Of a DNA stretch of 64,000 nt, positions 33,436-41,400 are shown one piece after another; the stretch's first letter is position 1, and every line of letters starts with the position of its first letter. The DNA lies in the NCBI GenBank assembly GCA_017459445.1, contig JAFUDJ010000011.1, forward strand, positions 1 to 64,000. Direction: 5' to 3'. The stretch is from Prevotella sp. GTDB lineage: Bacteria > Bacteroidota > Bacteroidia > Bacteroidales > Bacteroidaceae. The notes below the pieces were generated by a model. The model was not told the DNA's origin and did no database searches. It saw only the letters and a program-made list of their open reading frames with translations. Both the position numbers and the translations under genes were made by a program.

Positions 33436-34890
33436 TTACTTTCTCGCGAACAGCTTCCCGATGACGGGGAGCTGGCTTAGGGGGACGTCGCGCTTGACGA
33501 TGTAGGCAACGAACAGGACTATGCACAGCGTGTTGAACACCAGGTTGGCCACCGTGCCACAGTCATAGGCCGGGAAACAGTAAATCGCCATGGTGAGCAC
33601 GACAGTGATGGCCACATATCGCAGGATGTCCTTCATGGGATAGGGAATGGGATTCTTACGTTGTCCGACCACATAGCTCAGCACCATGGCCGTACCATAG
33701 CCTGCCACCCCACCCCATGCACAAGCCCAGTAGCCGTACTTGGGGATAAACAGGATGTTGACGGCAAAGAGCACGAGGCAGCCTGCCAGTGAGAACCAGG
33801 CACCATAGATGGTCTTGTCGATGAGCTTGTACCAGAACGACAGGTTGAAGTAGACGCCCATCATGATTTCGGCAACCATGACGATGGGCACCACGCCCAG
33901 TCCTGCACGGTACTGTTCACCGAGAATATATTGTAACAGCGGCAACCAACCGACGACGCACAGGAAGGCCAACAGCGTGAAGATGAGGAAATACTTCATG
34001 GCTGCGGCATAGTACTCGGTCTTGTCTGTATCCTTTGACTTGGCAAAGACGATAGGCTCATAGGCATAGCGGAAGGCCTGTGTTATCATGGCCATAATCA
34101 TGGCAATCTTGACACAGGAGCCGTAGTCGCCCAGCAGAATGTCTGCCTGGGCCCTGTCAGGATATACCAACGGGAACAGGATTTTGTCGGCCACCTGGTT
34201 CAGGATGCCTGCAATGCCCAGTACCAGGATGGGCCACGAGTAGCTCAGCATCCGGCGCAGCAGTTGGCTGTCGAAATGCCAATGGATATGCAGCAGGTCG
34301 GGCACGAAGAACAACGTGATGAACGCTGTGCACAACAGGTTGATGAAGAACACATAGAACACGCTGGTCTTGCCTAACAGCACGAAATAGACCACGTTCA
34401 GCACGATGCTCAAGACGATGAACAACAGCTTCAGCGACGCAAAGCGCACTGCCCGCTTCTGGAAGCGCAGATAGCTGAAGGGGATGGCCTGCAAGGCATC
34501 GAGCGCCACCACCACACCCATCATCAGCAGATAGTCGGGGTGGGCAGCATAGCCAAGGGCATCGCTGATAGGGGTGATAAAGCCAAAGAGCAGCAGGAGG
34601 AACACCAGCGTCAGCGAGCCTACAGTAGCCATAACGGTGGAGAAGACGGTGTCGGGCTTGCACTTTTCGTCATTGGCAAAGCGGAACAGGGTGGTCTCCA
34701 TGCCGAAGGTCAGCAGCACCAGGATAAGTGCTGTATAGGCATAGATATTAGTACTGATGCCATAGTCGCCGGTGTCGTGCGGCATGTAGTAAGTGTAGAG
34801 CGGTACCAGCAGATAGTTGAGGAAGCGTCCTACGATGCTCGACAGGCCGTAGATGGCGGTATCTTTTGCGAGTGATTTGAGGTTGGGCAT
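33436..34890 (-). CDS. Polysaccharide flippase (Wzx/MATE-like)
   Basis: A 484-residue membrane protein with about 12-14 predicted helices over its whole length, of the oligosaccharide/lipid-linked flippase group (N-terminal AKDTAIYGLSSIVGRFLNYL, LVPLYTYYMPHDTGDYG). It would move lipid-linked glycan units across the inner membrane. No glycosyltransferases are nearby, so its substrate is not indicated. It lies between two octamer arrays in the run spmAB-wzx-S46-suf. Confidence 0.88.
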   Translation of the reverse strand: MPNLKSLAKDTAIYGLSSIVGRFLNYLLVPLYTYYMPHDTGDYGISTNIYAYTALILVLLTFGMETTLFRFANDEKCKPDTVFSTVMATVGSLTLVFLLLLFGFITPISDALGYAAHPDYLLMMGVVVALDALQAIPFSYLRFQKRAVRFASLKLLFIVLSIVLNVVYFVLLGKTSVFYVFFINLLCTAFITLFFVPDLLHIHWHFDSQLLRRMLSYSWPILVLGIAGILNQVADKILFPLVYPDRAQADILLGDYGSCVKIAMIMAMITQAFRYAYEPIVFAKSKDTDKTEYYAAAMKYFLIFTLLAFLCVVGWLPLLQYILGEQYRAGLGVVPIVMVAEIMMGVYFNLSFWYKLIDKTIYGAWFSLAGCLVLFAVNILFIPKYGYWACAWGGVAGYGTAMVLSYVVGQRKNPIPYPMKDILRYVAITVVLTMAIYCFPAYDCGTVANLVFNTLCIVLFVAYIVKRDVPLSQLPVIGKLFARK

Positions 34891-34896
34891 TATTTT

Positions 34897-35014
34897 TTCG
34901 GGGTTTCGGGGGTTCGGGGTTTCGGGAGTCGAAATTTCGATATTTCGAAAGTTCGATATTTCGAGGTTACGAGGTTACGATATTACGAGATTACGATGTT
35001 ACGAGATTACGATG
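34897..35014. repeat. Octamer tandem array upstream of the flippase
   Basis: Fifteen units with cores at 34899, 34907, 34915, 34923, 34930, 34938 and on to 35010; one step is 7 bases, all others 8. The pentamer changes along the array in blocks: TTCGG in the first four, TTCGA in the next five or so, TACGA in the last six, while the following triplet varies (GGT, GGG, TAT, AAG, GAT, TGT). It ends right at the stop of the SpmA/B gene and starts 8 bases before the flippase ATG. Confidence 0.93.
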
Positions 35015-36247
35015 TCAGGAAAAGAAGAGATAGCAGATGGCAATGGCTGCGATGACGCCGGCGAAGTCGGCGAGTAATCCGCAGCTGACGGCATGGCGGG
35101 TGTTCCTGATGCCGACGCTGCCGAAATAGACGGCTAATATATAGAAGGTGGTATCGGTGGAGCCTTGGAAGATGCACGACAGGCGCCCGACGAAGGAGTC
35201 GGCGCCGTAGTTGGTCATGGCGTCGACCATCATGCCGCGCGCGCCGCTGCCGCTGAGCGGCTTCATGAGGGCTGTCGGCATGGCGTCGACCCAGCGGTTG
35301 TCGACGCCGCACGCCTCGACGACGCTGCGGCAGCCGCCGATGAGCAGGTCCATGGCGCCGGAGGCGCGGAACACGCCGATGCCGACGAGGATGGCCACCA
35401 GATAGGGGATGATGCGCACGGCCGTGGAGAAGCCGTCCTTGGCTCCCTCGACGAAGGCTTCGTAGACGTTAACCCGCTTCCGCATACCGGCCACGATGAA
35501 TGCGCAGATGATGGTCATCAGCAGGATGTTGGCCACGGTGGTGCTGACGCGGTTCATCGTTTCAGGAGCCATCCGCGAGAATCCCCAGATGACGCCGACC
35601 ACTAAGAGGCAGGCGCCGCCCAAGGTCAGCAGCATGGTGCGGTTGATGAGGTTGATGCGCTGGTAGAGGGAGGTGGCGATGATGCCGGCCAGCGTCGAGA
35701 AGAACGTGGCTAAGAGGATGGGGATGAAGATGTCCGTCGGTTGCTGGGCGCCCATCTGTGCGCGGTATACCATGATGCTGACGGGTATGAGCGTGAGCCC
35801 CGAGGTGTTCAGCACGAGGAACATAATCATGGGGTTCGACGCCGTGTCCTTCTTCTGGTTCAGCTCCTGCATCTGCTCCATGGCCTTTAGGCCGAGCGGC
35901 GTGGCGGCATTGTCGAGGCCAAGCATGTTGGCGGCAATGTTCATGAAGATGCTGCCCGTGACGGGATGCCCCTTGGGGATGTCGGGAAAGAGCTTGCAGA
36001 ACACGGGTGACAGCAGGCGCGACAGCGCGCTGACCACCCCACCCTTCTCGCCGACCTTCATCACGCCGAGCCATAGCGACAGCACGCCCGTCAGGCCCAG
36101 CGAAATCTCGAACGCCGTCTTCGACGAGGCGAACGTGGCGTCCATCATGGCGGGAAACACGTCGTAGTCGCCCCATAGCAACAGCTTCCCTGCTGCTATG
36201 ACGAAGGCTACGAGGAAAAAGCCTATCCAAATATAGTTCAGTACCAT
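35015..36247 (-). CDS. Nucleoside-recognition membrane protein (SpmA-SpmB fusion)
   Basis: About 410 residues from the ATG at 36247 (MVLNYIWIGFFLVAFV); the longer start lies in the promoter. Two gate-type halves are fused: an N-terminal SpmA-like half (MNIAANMLGLDNAATPLGLKAM, NTSGLTLIP) and a C-terminal SpmB-like half (FRASGAMDLL, PLSGSGARGMMVDAM, GSTDTTFYILAVYFGSVG). Non-sporulating Bacteroidetes carry such fusions; their transport role is not established. The -7 box is only about 10 bases before the ATG. Confidence 0.9.
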   Translation of the reverse strand: MVLNYIWIGFFLVAFVIAAGKLLLWGDYDVFPAMMDATFASSKTAFEISLGLTGVLSLWLGVMKVGEKGGVVSALSRLLSPVFCKLFPDIPKGHPVTGSIFMNIAANMLGLDNAATPLGLKAMEQMQELNQKKDTASNPMIMFLVLNTSGLTLIPVSIMVYRAQMGAQQPTDIFIPILLATFFSTLAGIIATSLYQRINLINRTMLLTLGGACLLVVGVIWGFSRMAPETMNRVSTTVANILLMTIICAFIVAGMRKRVNVYEAFVEGAKDGFSTAVRIIPYLVAILVGIGVFRASGAMDLLIGGCRSVVEACGVDNRWVDAMPTALMKPLSGSGARGMMVDAMTNYGADSFVGRLSCIFQGSTDTTFYILAVYFGSVGIRNTRHAVSCGLLADFAGVIAAIAICYLFFS

Positions 36248-36256
36248 AAATCTTTG

Positions 36257-36264
36257 CAAAGATA
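36257..36264 (-). promoter_or_regulatory. Putative -7 box for the SpmA/B fusion gene
   Basis: TATCTTTG on the minus strand, ending 10 bases before the ATG at 36247, so the leader would be only a few bases. No clear TTTG lies at -33. Confidence 0.55.
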
Positions 36265-36320
36265 CGAAGAAAATAAGAAACAGGAAATAAAAAAATAGAA
36301 AATATTCCCCGCAGCGCACG

Positions 36321-36348
36321 AAAAAGAGCGGTTGCATCACGCAACCGC
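36321..36348 (-). terminator. Rho-independent terminator of the LruC lipoprotein gene
   Basis: On the minus strand GCGGTTGC and GCAACCGC flank a 5-base loop, followed by TCTTTTTCG. It lies about 30 bases after the stop of the 36381-38669 gene. Confidence 0.88.
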
Positions 36349-36380
36349 CCTTCCCAAGTTATAGTGATTCTATGAGAATG

Positions 36381-38669
36381 TTATTCGTTGGTATTGTCGC
36401 TTGCCCAGAAGCCAGGGCCACCCTGTACCCAGTTGGTGAACTTCTTGGTCGGCCACTTGTCGTCGATGTTCTGGAACTCGTCGGCCCAATCGGTGCCAAC
36501 GGGGCAAGCGAACTTCGAGGCGGGCTGTGCCTTGACGGCGGTCAGCTGAAGGGTCTTACCGTTCTTGACAACCCAAATCTGGATGTTGTTGGCGTTGTTC
36601 TCGCCGTTCTCATCCTTGAAGTTGCCCTCTAAGGTGAACTCTACGGGAGCGAGGCCATTGACGGCGTTGTGCCATCCTAAGCGTGAGTCGCCATTCTGTG
36701 CGCGGGTATTGATGATGGTCGAGGTCGTGATGTTGCGGCCGGGGTTCTTGGCGGCGAAGATGCCGTGTACCTCATTGCCCAGGTCGGGGTCGCCGATGTA
36801 GAGGGGCAGCGTGCCACCGGCAGCGAGCAGCTTAATCTTGGCGCCCGTCTCGGTCCATGCCACGTCGAAGACGACATCGTTGAAGTCGAAGTCGGTACCC
36901 TCGCTGGCGCTCAGGTCCTCAGCCATCACGCGCTTCACGTAGGTGACGGTCTCCTGCTCGGTTGGGGTGGTGTCGCCCTTGAAGCCGGGAGTACATCCCT
37001 TCACACCCAGTTCGAAGTCTTCGTCGGCAGGCAACAGTTCGTTTGTTCCCTCGCCCACCTTGGTAACATTGCCGTTACCGGTGCAGTTGGCAGCAACCGT
37101 CCAGAATTTATATTCGGCACGCGACTCCGTGTAGTTGATGTGTCCCCACTCAGAGCCGTCGTCGACATCCTGATGCTTGCCCTGTCCTGCGGGGTCGTTC
37201 TGCCATGTGCCGCACTTCACATAGATGTTGTTGGCGAAGTAGCCGGCGGTCTGAGGTGAATCCTGTACCCAGTTCAGATAGTCAATCTGGTTGACGACCT
37301 CCAGAGCAGCGTAGCCGCCCTCTGTGGGACCTACCCAGCTGCTGCCGTTGTAGAGCGAGCCGCACTTCACCAGTGCACCGGCTGCCAGAGACACGTAGCT
37401 GGGGATGGTGGTGCCGTCCTCACTGCCAAAAGGCATGAACTGTCCGCCGACGATAAGAGCCGAACCGTTAACGCCCTCATAGTTGCGTAGGCGGGCATTA
37501 TTCTTTACGTAGAACTGGCAGGCGTTGAACACGCGGGCGTTGGCATCACCGGCAGTGTGGTCGATGGCCACCAGCTTGTGGTTGTAGAAGTTGCTCTCCA
37601 CGGCACCGGCCTGATACTCGTTGACCAGGAACTTGCCGTAGTTGTAGAACTTACCGAAATTGTTGTTGAAGGTAGCCACGTCAATGGTTCCGGCGTTGTA
37701 GTTCTCTTCGCCGACAGCGTTGCCGTTGTTCACCTCTACTGTGCCGGCACCGGTCAACTTACCACCTCTGAGCACCACGAGGCGAGCCTCGTTCACCATG
37801 TTCAGGAACTTGCCGCTGGCCACGTTCACCGTACCGCCGTTGGCGATGATAATCTTACCAAATTCACCCACTCTCTGGTCATCCGTGATATTCCAAGTAC
37901 CAGTCACCACCACGGTGCGCTCAGCATTGCTGCGGGTCACGTGGTCGGGAAGGATACCTTCAGAGGCGACAACAGGAATAGTTCCGCTATATGTGCCGGT
38001 AATCTTGAAGTTGCGGACGTATGTCTCGTCAGGATTTGAACCGGCTTCCTTTGTGACTACCCACTGTGCAGGAGTTCCGGGAGTGCCTTCTGTATAATTC
38101 AGCCAAGTAGGATATTTGGCAAGCACCAGCTCCACGACTTTTTTCCATGCATCCGCACTGTTGGCAACTCCGTAATATGACCAGTTGCTTTGCCAGAAGG
38201 GGCCGATGTTTGCATCTTTCCAGATGTATTCCTCAGTTCCCCATGCAAAGCTGTTAACAATAGTCCAGTTGAAATCATTGTACGCGTAGCCACCTTCCGT
38301 GCCGGGAATAGCTTCCGTCCAATAGCCTTCCTCGGCCCATGATGTCGAGTTGTCATAATTATCGTTTATATTCTCGCTGTTCGGCTCCTTGGCTGTTTCT
38401 TTGTAAGTAGTCACCCAAGCCTCATCGTAGGGGGCGGCAAGTTCTGCTACTGCCGGGGCAGAAACGGCACGTGTGCCGCTGCCGAATCCCCAGTCCTGAG
38501 TGGCTGCGGGGGCACCGAACGTCTTGACGAAAGCCGACTCGTAGTTGGCAACATCGGCATCCTTGGTCTCCTTGTTGTAGCCAGCAGGCAGGTTGAAGAT
38601 ACCCATGTCCTTGCCACAACTTGCTAAAACGAGGGCTGCGAGGCCCCAAAGCAATGTCTTTTTCTTCAT
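36381..38669 (-). CDS. LruC-domain lipoprotein (762 residues)
   Basis: A surface or periplasmic lipoprotein: signal peptide with lipobox cysteine C18 (LVLASCGKD). The long middle region is beta-rich, with parallel-beta-like Asn-rich repeats (VEVNNGNAVGEENYNAGT, NNFGKFYNYGKFL). The C-terminal LruC/DUF4842-type domain contains DFDFNDVVFDV (near residue 590), a likely calcium-binding loop. Its function is unknown; such proteins may bind glycans or form surface layers. It is transcribed away from a shorter relative on the other strand. Confidence 0.85.
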   Translation of the reverse strand: MKKKTLLWGLAALVLASCGKDMGIFNLPAGYNKETKDADVANYESAFVKTFGAPAATQDWGFGSGTRAVSAPAVAELAAPYDEAWVTTYKETAKEPNSENINDNYDNSTSWAEEGYWTEAIPGTEGGYAYNDFNWTIVNSFAWGTEEYIWKDANIGPFWQSNWSYYGVANSADAWKKVVELVLAKYPTWLNYTEGTPGTPAQWVVTKEAGSNPDETYVRNFKITGTYSGTIPVVASEGILPDHVTRSNAERTVVVTGTWNITDDQRVGEFGKIIIANGGTVNVASGKFLNMVNEARLVVLRGGKLTGAGTVEVNNGNAVGEENYNAGTIDVATFNNNFGKFYNYGKFLVNEYQAGAVESNFYNHKLVAIDHTAGDANARVFNACQFYVKNNARLRNYEGVNGSALIVGGQFMPFGSEDGTTIPSYVSLAAGALVKCGSLYNGSSWVGPTEGGYAALEVVNQIDYLNWVQDSPQTAGYFANNIYVKCGTWQNDPAGQGKHQDVDDGSEWGHINYTESRAEYKFWTVAANCTGNGNVTKVGEGTNELLPADEDFELGVKGCTPGFKGDTTPTEQETVTYVKRVMAEDLSASEGTDFDFNDVVFDVAWTETGAKIKLLAAGGTLPLYIGDPDLGNEVHGIFAAKNPGRNITTSTIINTRAQNGDSRLGWHNAVNGLAPVEFTLEGNFKDENGENNANNIQIWVVKNGKTLQLTAVKAQPASKFACPVGTDWADEFQNIDDKWPTKKFTNWVQGGPGFWASDNTNE

Positions 38670-38712
38670 AGAATCTTAGAGTTTTTTAATGTTAGTGTTC
38701 AAAATTTGTGCG

Positions 38713-38720
38713 CAAAGTTA
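38713..38720 (-). promoter_or_regulatory. -7 box for the minus-strand LruC lipoprotein
   Basis: TAACTTTG on the minus strand, 44 bases before the ATG at 38669. No TTTG is seen at the expected -33 position. Confidence 0.6.
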
Positions 38721-38807
38721 TTAAAAATATGACAAAAGGCGGGCGGTTGACTTGCTAAAAAAAGTTAAAGCGAACGTAAACGTGTACGTAATACACTGGA
38801 AATGCCT

Positions 38808-38815
38808 TATCTTTG
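38808..38815 (+). promoter_or_regulatory. -7 box for the plus-strand LruC lipoprotein
   Basis: TATCTTTG on the plus strand, 20 bases before the ATG at 38836. The -33 region has no TTTG but contains repeated ACGTA words (CGTAAACGTGTACGTAATAC, 38775-38794), which could be a regulator site. Confidence 0.6.
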
Positions 38816-38835
38816 TAACTCAAAAGCTATCAGAC

Positions 38836-40131
38836 ATGAAGAAAAGTATCAAGGCAACGGCCCTGTGGTGCCTCGCGGCACTGGCCGTGACGTCGTGCGG
38901 CAAGGACGCTTCGTTCGACAAAGGCAACTATGACAACCTGGTGAAGAAGGCATTCGGCATCGAGGCACTCGACGCGGCACAGCAGTGGGCGACGGTGCGG
39001 ACGGTGACCGTCAGCACCACCATCAACCTCACGGAAGACGACAGCTACCAGATGGCTGCCTACCTGCACAACCCCATACCCTCGACGACCAGCGTGGCCG
39101 TGCTGCAGGAAGAGATGACGAACGGCCGGACGCTGGTGCGTAGCGTGGCGTGCCCGACGACGGCGACGCAGCTCTTCGTGCAGCTCACCAACAGCTCCGG
39201 CGAGCGGCGCGTCAAGGCGGTGCCGCTGCAGGACGGCATGGCGGCATGCACCTTCACCGACGCCGACGAGAAGCGGGCCTTCGACGGCGTCATCAACACC
39301 GAGCCGTTCAGCCTGCGCTACTGCTTTGAGCAGGACTTCCCCGACGTGGGCGACTACGACTTCAACGACGTGGTGCTGTCGGTGATGCCGACGGTGAGCG
39401 GCACCACGCTGACGCTCAACGTCAGGCTCGACGCCGTGGGAGCCTCGAAGACCGTCGCCGCCGCCGTGCGGCTGGCAGGCGTCACCAGCAGCATGCTGAC
39501 GAGCTACCGCGTCGACCGTGGCTTTGCCTCGCCGGAAGGACTGGGCATGGGCACGTACAACAACATCGAGGGGGACAAGACGATACTGGCCGGCAACGAG
39601 CACCCGAACTATACGGACGACATGGTGGTGGTGCTCTTCAAGGACGCACACTGGGCCATGAACCCGGTCAAGAGCTCGACGGGCGGCGTGATGCAGATAT
39701 ATTATAATACGGTACCGGCGGGCAGCACGGGCGAGGTGAGCTACCTGAACGTGGAGGCGCCGCAGGCCGTCTACACCTTCGAGTTCAAGGATGCCGTACA
39801 GGCCCGCAGCATGCTGCGCCCGGAGCTGTACGACGTGTTCATCGTCGAGTCGTTCAACGGTGCCTACTGGGAGACGCACACCGTGCAGAACGGCTACAAG
39901 ACGAGCCAGGTGCTGACGCCCTTCAAGGACGGCGCCTATGAGGCGGCTTACGGCGACAACATGCCGTGGGCACTCCTCGTGCCCGGCACCTTCCGATACC
40001 CCATAGAGGGCCGCCACATCACTACGGCATACGGCACGGCATCGCACTCCTTCGCCGAGTGGGCCGCCAACAGCAACATGGCTGCCGACTGGTACGAGTC
40101 GCCCGTCCTGCGCTACGTGTTCAACAACTAA
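38836..40131 (+). CDS. LruC-domain lipoprotein (431 residues)
   Basis: The start at 38836 gives a lipoprotein signal with cysteine C21 (LAVTSCGKD); the upstream open codons are promoter. It carries the DYDFNDVVLSV loop near residue 173 and shares this and the CGKD start with its divergent neighbour, so both belong to the LruC/DUF4842 group. It is the only gene I accept on the plus strand of this window. Its wobble positions are strongly G/C, more so than those of its neighbours. Function unknown, probably surface-exposed. Confidence 0.87.
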   Translation: MKKSIKATALWCLAALAVTSCGKDASFDKGNYDNLVKKAFGIEALDAAQQWATVRTVTVSTTINLTEDDSYQMAAYLHNPIPSTTSVAVLQEEMTNGRTLVRSVACPTTATQLFVQLTNSSGERRVKAVPLQDGMAACTFTDADEKRAFDGVINTEPFSLRYCFEQDFPDVGDYDFNDVVLSVMPTVSGTTLTLNVRLDAVGASKTVAAAVRLAGVTSSMLTSYRVDRGFASPEGLGMGTYNNIEGDKTILAGNEHPNYTDDMVVVLFKDAHWAMNPVKSSTGGVMQIYYNTVPAGSTGEVSYLNVEAPQAVYTFEFKDAVQARSMLRPELYDVFIVESFNGAYWETHTVQNGYKTSQVLTPFKDGAYEAAYGDNMPWALLVPGTFRYPIEGRHITTAYGTASHSFAEWAANSNMAADWYESPVLRYVFNN

Positions 40132-40195
40132 CTCGTGTGAATAATAAATCTATGGTACGTGCGCAGACATGCGCGCGTCGAACGCAAAAACAAAA

Positions 40196-40272
40196 AAACC
40201 TGCACCCTGCACCCCAAATGCCACTCAGCCCTCTGTACATCGGCATTCTACGGGGGTGCAGGGTGCAGGTTT
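40196..40272. terminator. Bidirectional terminator from a heptamer inverted repeat
   Basis: Perfect 20-base arms (40196-40215 and 40253-40272) composed of CCTGCAC heptamers, with an inner AATGCC/GGCATT pairing. T-runs follow the stem in both directions. It lies between two convergent genes, and the right arm overlaps the stop codon of the HAD lipoprotein. It should stop both transcripts. Confidence 0.88.
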
Positions 40273-41392
40273 ATTTAATTTTTCGTGCGGCAGGGAAAGG
40301 CGTGTCAACGGGGAAGGTGAAGTCGGTCTTCGTGACGCCGTCGCCGTAGATGGTCTTGAAGTCGTCGCGCATGGAGATGACGTGGTAGCCCTCTGTACGC
40401 CACTGCTCGCCCAAGGCAAGCGCCTTTTCGCGGTTGGCATGGTCGCGCACGTCATCGTCGGCAATGAGCATGAAGGCGGCGGACTTGTATTTCGGGTTGC
40501 CTAATGCGTAGTTGTGCATGGCGGCGTCGCCCCCGCTGTTACCAAACGACAGCACGGGCACCTTACCGATTTCCTGCGAGATTTGCAGCACCTTGTTCGT
40601 CTTCAGGTTCTTGATGATGAGTTCGTCGGTGCGCACGAGGTCTTCTTCCTTGCCCATCGTGTAGTCGACGCCCTCCGTGGTGCCCTGACTGGTGGAGTGC
40701 AGTTTCACGTCCATGCCGATGACGCGGTTCGACGGGATGCCGATGCTCTCCGTCAGCGCACGGCAGATGAAGCGGTCGGAGCCCGAGACGACGTAATACG
40801 TAAAGCCGTTGTCCTTCAGATAGTCAAAGACCTCGAGCATGGGCTTATAAAAACTCTCGCCGTAGGTCATGCCCGAAAAGCCGTTGGCGGGCTGCTGGGC
40901 GTAAGCCTTCACGTAGGCGTCGAACTCGGCCAGCGTCATGCCGCTGTATGCCTTGGCGGCGGCGTAGGCGTGCTTCATGTCGAAGTGGTCGGGCAGCTTC
41001 TTGCCGGTACGCACGAAGTCGCGGATTTCCTGCGCCGTCTCCAGCACGTCCTCCGGTGCGTCGTAGGTGGCATCGTCGAGGACACGGTACTCTAACAGGT
41101 TGTACTCGAAGTACGTCGGGTAGAGCTCGCCGACGAACGTGCCGTCCATGTCGAACGTGGCGATGCGGTCCTCCGCCGGGATGAAGTTTGCCGACGCGGG
41201 GTCGGTCACGTCCTTCACGTAGTCCTGCAGGGCCGTCAGCGCCTCGCACGGGTTCCACAGCGTGAAGTACTCCTTCGCGGGCGGAGTCACTATCGTTTTG
41301 TTGTTATCATCTTTGCTGCACGATGTCAGCACTGTTGCGCCGCTGATTACGAGGATGGCGGCCATCATCCATAGTTTCAATGTCTGTTTCAT
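40271..41392 (-). CDS. HAD-family phosphatase lipoprotein
   Basis: 373 residues with a lipoprotein signal (C25 in LTSCSKDD). HAD motif I is FDMDGTFVG (D81, D83), motif II is VVSGSDRF, and motif IV is FGNSGGDAAM. This is the phosphoserine-phosphatase-like subgroup. It would act as a membrane-anchored phosphatase outside the cytoplasm on a small phosphoester. It is 8 bases after the PreA-like gene, but no functional tie is evident. It ends in the bidirectional terminator. Confidence 0.88.
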   Translation of the reverse strand: MKQTLKLWMMAAILVISGATVLTSCSKDDNNKTIVTPPAKEYFTLWNPCEALTALQDYVKDVTDPASANFIPAEDRIATFDMDGTFVGELYPTYFEYNLLEYRVLDDATYDAPEDVLETAQEIRDFVRTGKKLPDHFDMKHAYAAAKAYSGMTLAEFDAYVKAYAQQPANGFSGMTYGESFYKPMLEVFDYLKDNGFTYYVVSGSDRFICRALTESIGIPSNRVIGMDVKLHSTSQGTTEGVDYTMGKEEDLVRTDELIIKNLKTNKVLQISQEIGKVPVLSFGNSGGDAAMHNYALGNPKYKSAAFMLIADDDVRDHANREKALALGEQWRTEGYHVISMRDDFKTIYGDGVTKTDFTFPVDTPFPAARKIK

Positions 41393-41400
41393 ATACTTAT

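Noticed and set aside
33271..33526. 85-codon N-terminal extension of the S46 peptidase
   Set aside because: The extra codons are translated octamer repeat and flippase 3' sequence. The inner ATG at 33271 gives a proper signal peptide.
38830..40047. 405-codon minus-strand frame opposite the 431-residue lipoprotein
   Set aside because: Composition (Arg/His/Val-rich) is typical of an antisense shadow. The plus frame has a lipobox, an LruC loop and a promoter.
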